From assembly GCA_020853455.1 (NCBI GenBank), contig JADYYV010000051.1:1-7217 (forward strand): 7,217 nucleotides of DNA, written 5' to 3'. Of the stretch, positions 6,154-7,217 are shown piece by piece. The notes under the pieces are model-generated. The model was given only the letters and a program-made list of their open reading frames with translations, was not told the DNA's origin and ran no database searches. This DNA comes from Alphaproteobacteria bacterium (lineage in GTDB: Bacteria > Pseudomonadota > Alphaproteobacteria > Micavibrionales > UBA2020). Each line of letters starts with the position of its first letter. Position 1 is the stretch's first letter. A program made the position numbers and the translations under genes.

Positions 6154-7217
6154 GCTTGTCCCGCGAGATATTTCATGACGTTCTCGATCATTTTATGGCC
6201 CACATAACCCTGCATCGACAAAACCGATTCCGGATGGAACTGCACCGCCCAGATCGGCAGGGTTTTGTGGCGCAGCGCCATGATAACGCCGTTATCGTTG
6301 CGCGCGGTTATTTCCAATTCATCCGGCAGCGACGCGGGCAGGCCGTGGATGGAATGGTATGCGCCGACCAGACAGGGGCTCGGCACGCCTTCGAACAGCG
6401 CGTGGCTGTTATGCGTGATGTTCCATGTCTTGCCGTGCTGCGGGTTTTGCAGATAGCCCAGCGCGCCGCCGAACGCCTCGAACGTGCCCTGCAGGCCAAG
6501 GCAGACGCCGAATTGCGGGATGCCCGCCGCCGCCACTTCGCGCACCATGCCCGGCACGTTGAATTGTTCGGGCAGGCCGGGGCCGGGGGAATGCACGACC
6601 AGATGCGGCTTGTGCTGCTGGATGGTCGCAAGCGGCGTGCCGTGACGATAGGTGACGGCCTTTGCCCCCGTCTGCCGGATGTAATCGGCAAGGGTGTGCA
6701 CGAAGCTGTCTTCGTTATCGATCAGCACCACCGTTTTTCCTTCGCCGCTGCGCACGGCAACACGATCCGCGGGGGCGGCCACGTTGCCGGACAGGATACG
6801 CTGGAACGACGTCGCCTTGGTATGCGTCTCCACCGCTTCTTCGGCGGGGATGGAGTCATAGACAATGCTGGCGCCTGCCTGATACGTCGCTTCGCCGTTT
6901 TTCAGGTGCAGGGTGCGGATGGTGATGCCGGTATTCACGCCGCCGTCGAAATGCAGCGCGCCCACCGCCGCGCCATAGAATTCGCGCGCTTCCGGTTCGA
7001 AATTCTCGATGATTTTCGACGCTTCGGGATTCGGCGCGCCGGTCAGCGTCACGGCCCACATATGCGACAGGAAGGCATCGACGCCGTCAAAGCCGTCACG
7101 CAGGATGCCTTCGACGTGATCGACCGTGTGATAGAGGCCGACATAGGATTCTATTTGGCGGCGGGCGAGCAGGCGCACCGATCCGGGTTCGCAAATGCGC
7201 GCCTTGTCGTTGCGGTC
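6150..7217 (-). CDS. trpE(G): Fused anthranilate synthase TrpE(G), C-terminal part
   Basis: The last 355 residues of a protein joining anthranilate synthase component I to its glutamine amidotransferase; the gene continues past the right edge. It makes anthranilate from chorismate and glutamine, the first committed step of the pathway. Component I part (visible residues 1 to about 143): DRNDKARICEPGS at the edge, HTVDHVEGILRDG, SHMWAVTLTGAPN, IRTLHLKNG, then DSIPAEEAVETHTKA carrying the Mg-chorismate glutamates. A linker of about 16 residues follows. The amidotransferase part starts at TVVLIDNEDSF and has HSPGPG, GVCLGLQG with the nucleophile cysteine (codon 6501-6503), AYHSIHGLP, and the HPES catalytic histidine and glutamate. 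Order and wording match the rhizobial TrpE(G) type. The lysine of the usual TGAPK motif is asparagine here. The feedback-inhibition site and any leader are outside the window. Confidence 0.96.
   Translation of the reverse strand, partial: DRNDKARICEPGSVRLLARRQIESYVGLYHTVDHVEGILRDGFDGVDAFLSHMWAVTLTGAPNPEASKIIENFEPEAREFYGAAVGALHFDGGVNTGITIRTLHLKNGEATYQAGASIVYDSIPAEEAVETHTKATSFQRILSGNVAAPADRVAVRSGEGKTVVLIDNEDSFVHTLADYIRQTGAKAVTYRHGTPLATIQQHKPHLVVHSPGPGLPEQFNVPGMVREVAAAGIPQFGVCLGLQGTFEAFGGALGYLQNPQHGKTWNITHNSHALFEGVPSPCLVGAYHSIHGLPASLPDELEITARNDNGVIMALRHKTLPIWAVQFHPESVLSMQGYVGHKMIENVMKYLAGQA

Overview
The window is GC-rich and almost entirely coding. It is dominated by a tryptophan biosynthesis operon on the minus strand. 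Every gene is intact except those cut by the window edges. The fused anthranilate synthase TrpE(G) at the right edge closely resembles the fused enzyme of rhizobia and Azospirillum. With the GC-rich codon use and a bacterial alpha-2-macroglobulin gene at the left edge, this suggests a Gram-negative alphaproteobacterium, possibly from an uncultivated or little-studied lineage. That assignment rests on remembered family resemblance, not a search.

Layout in the direction of transcription (right to left): trpE(G) C-terminal part (7217-6150), trpD (6153-5167), trpC (5170-4379), trpF (4388-3744), trpB (3763-2555), trpA (2558-1791), a stand-alone phosphomannose-isomerase-type cupin (1763-1293), and a ROK sugar kinase of the Mak (manno/fructokinase) type (1287-295). 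On the plus strand, positions 1-291 hold the last 96 codons of an alpha-2-macroglobulin family protein. It converges on the kinase gene with only three bases between the two stop codons. No stretch longer than 27 bases lies outside a gene.

The six trp genes encode every step from chorismate to tryptophan. They are packed with ATGA overlaps (E(G)/D, D/C, B/A) and overlaps of 10 and 20 bases (C/F, F/B), so translation is probably coupled along the message. The regulatory region upstream of trpE(G), where a leader peptide or attenuator would lie, is outside the window.

The cupin and kinase form a second small unit joined to the end of the trp operon. A well-formed sigma-70-type promoter (TTGCCT, 17-base spacer, TATAAT) sits across the trpA stop codon. 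Its -10 hexamer ends six bases before the cupin ATG, which has no Shine-Dalgarno sequence, so the cupin may be made from a leaderless mRNA. The kinase could phosphorylate mannose or fructose and the cupin could interconvert mannose-6-P and fructose-6-P.

No defence system, mobile element, CRISPR array or RNA gene was found. The points worth a second look are the single unsplit operon, the leaderless promoter arrangement, and residue-level oddities in TrpE, TrpD, TrpA and Mak.
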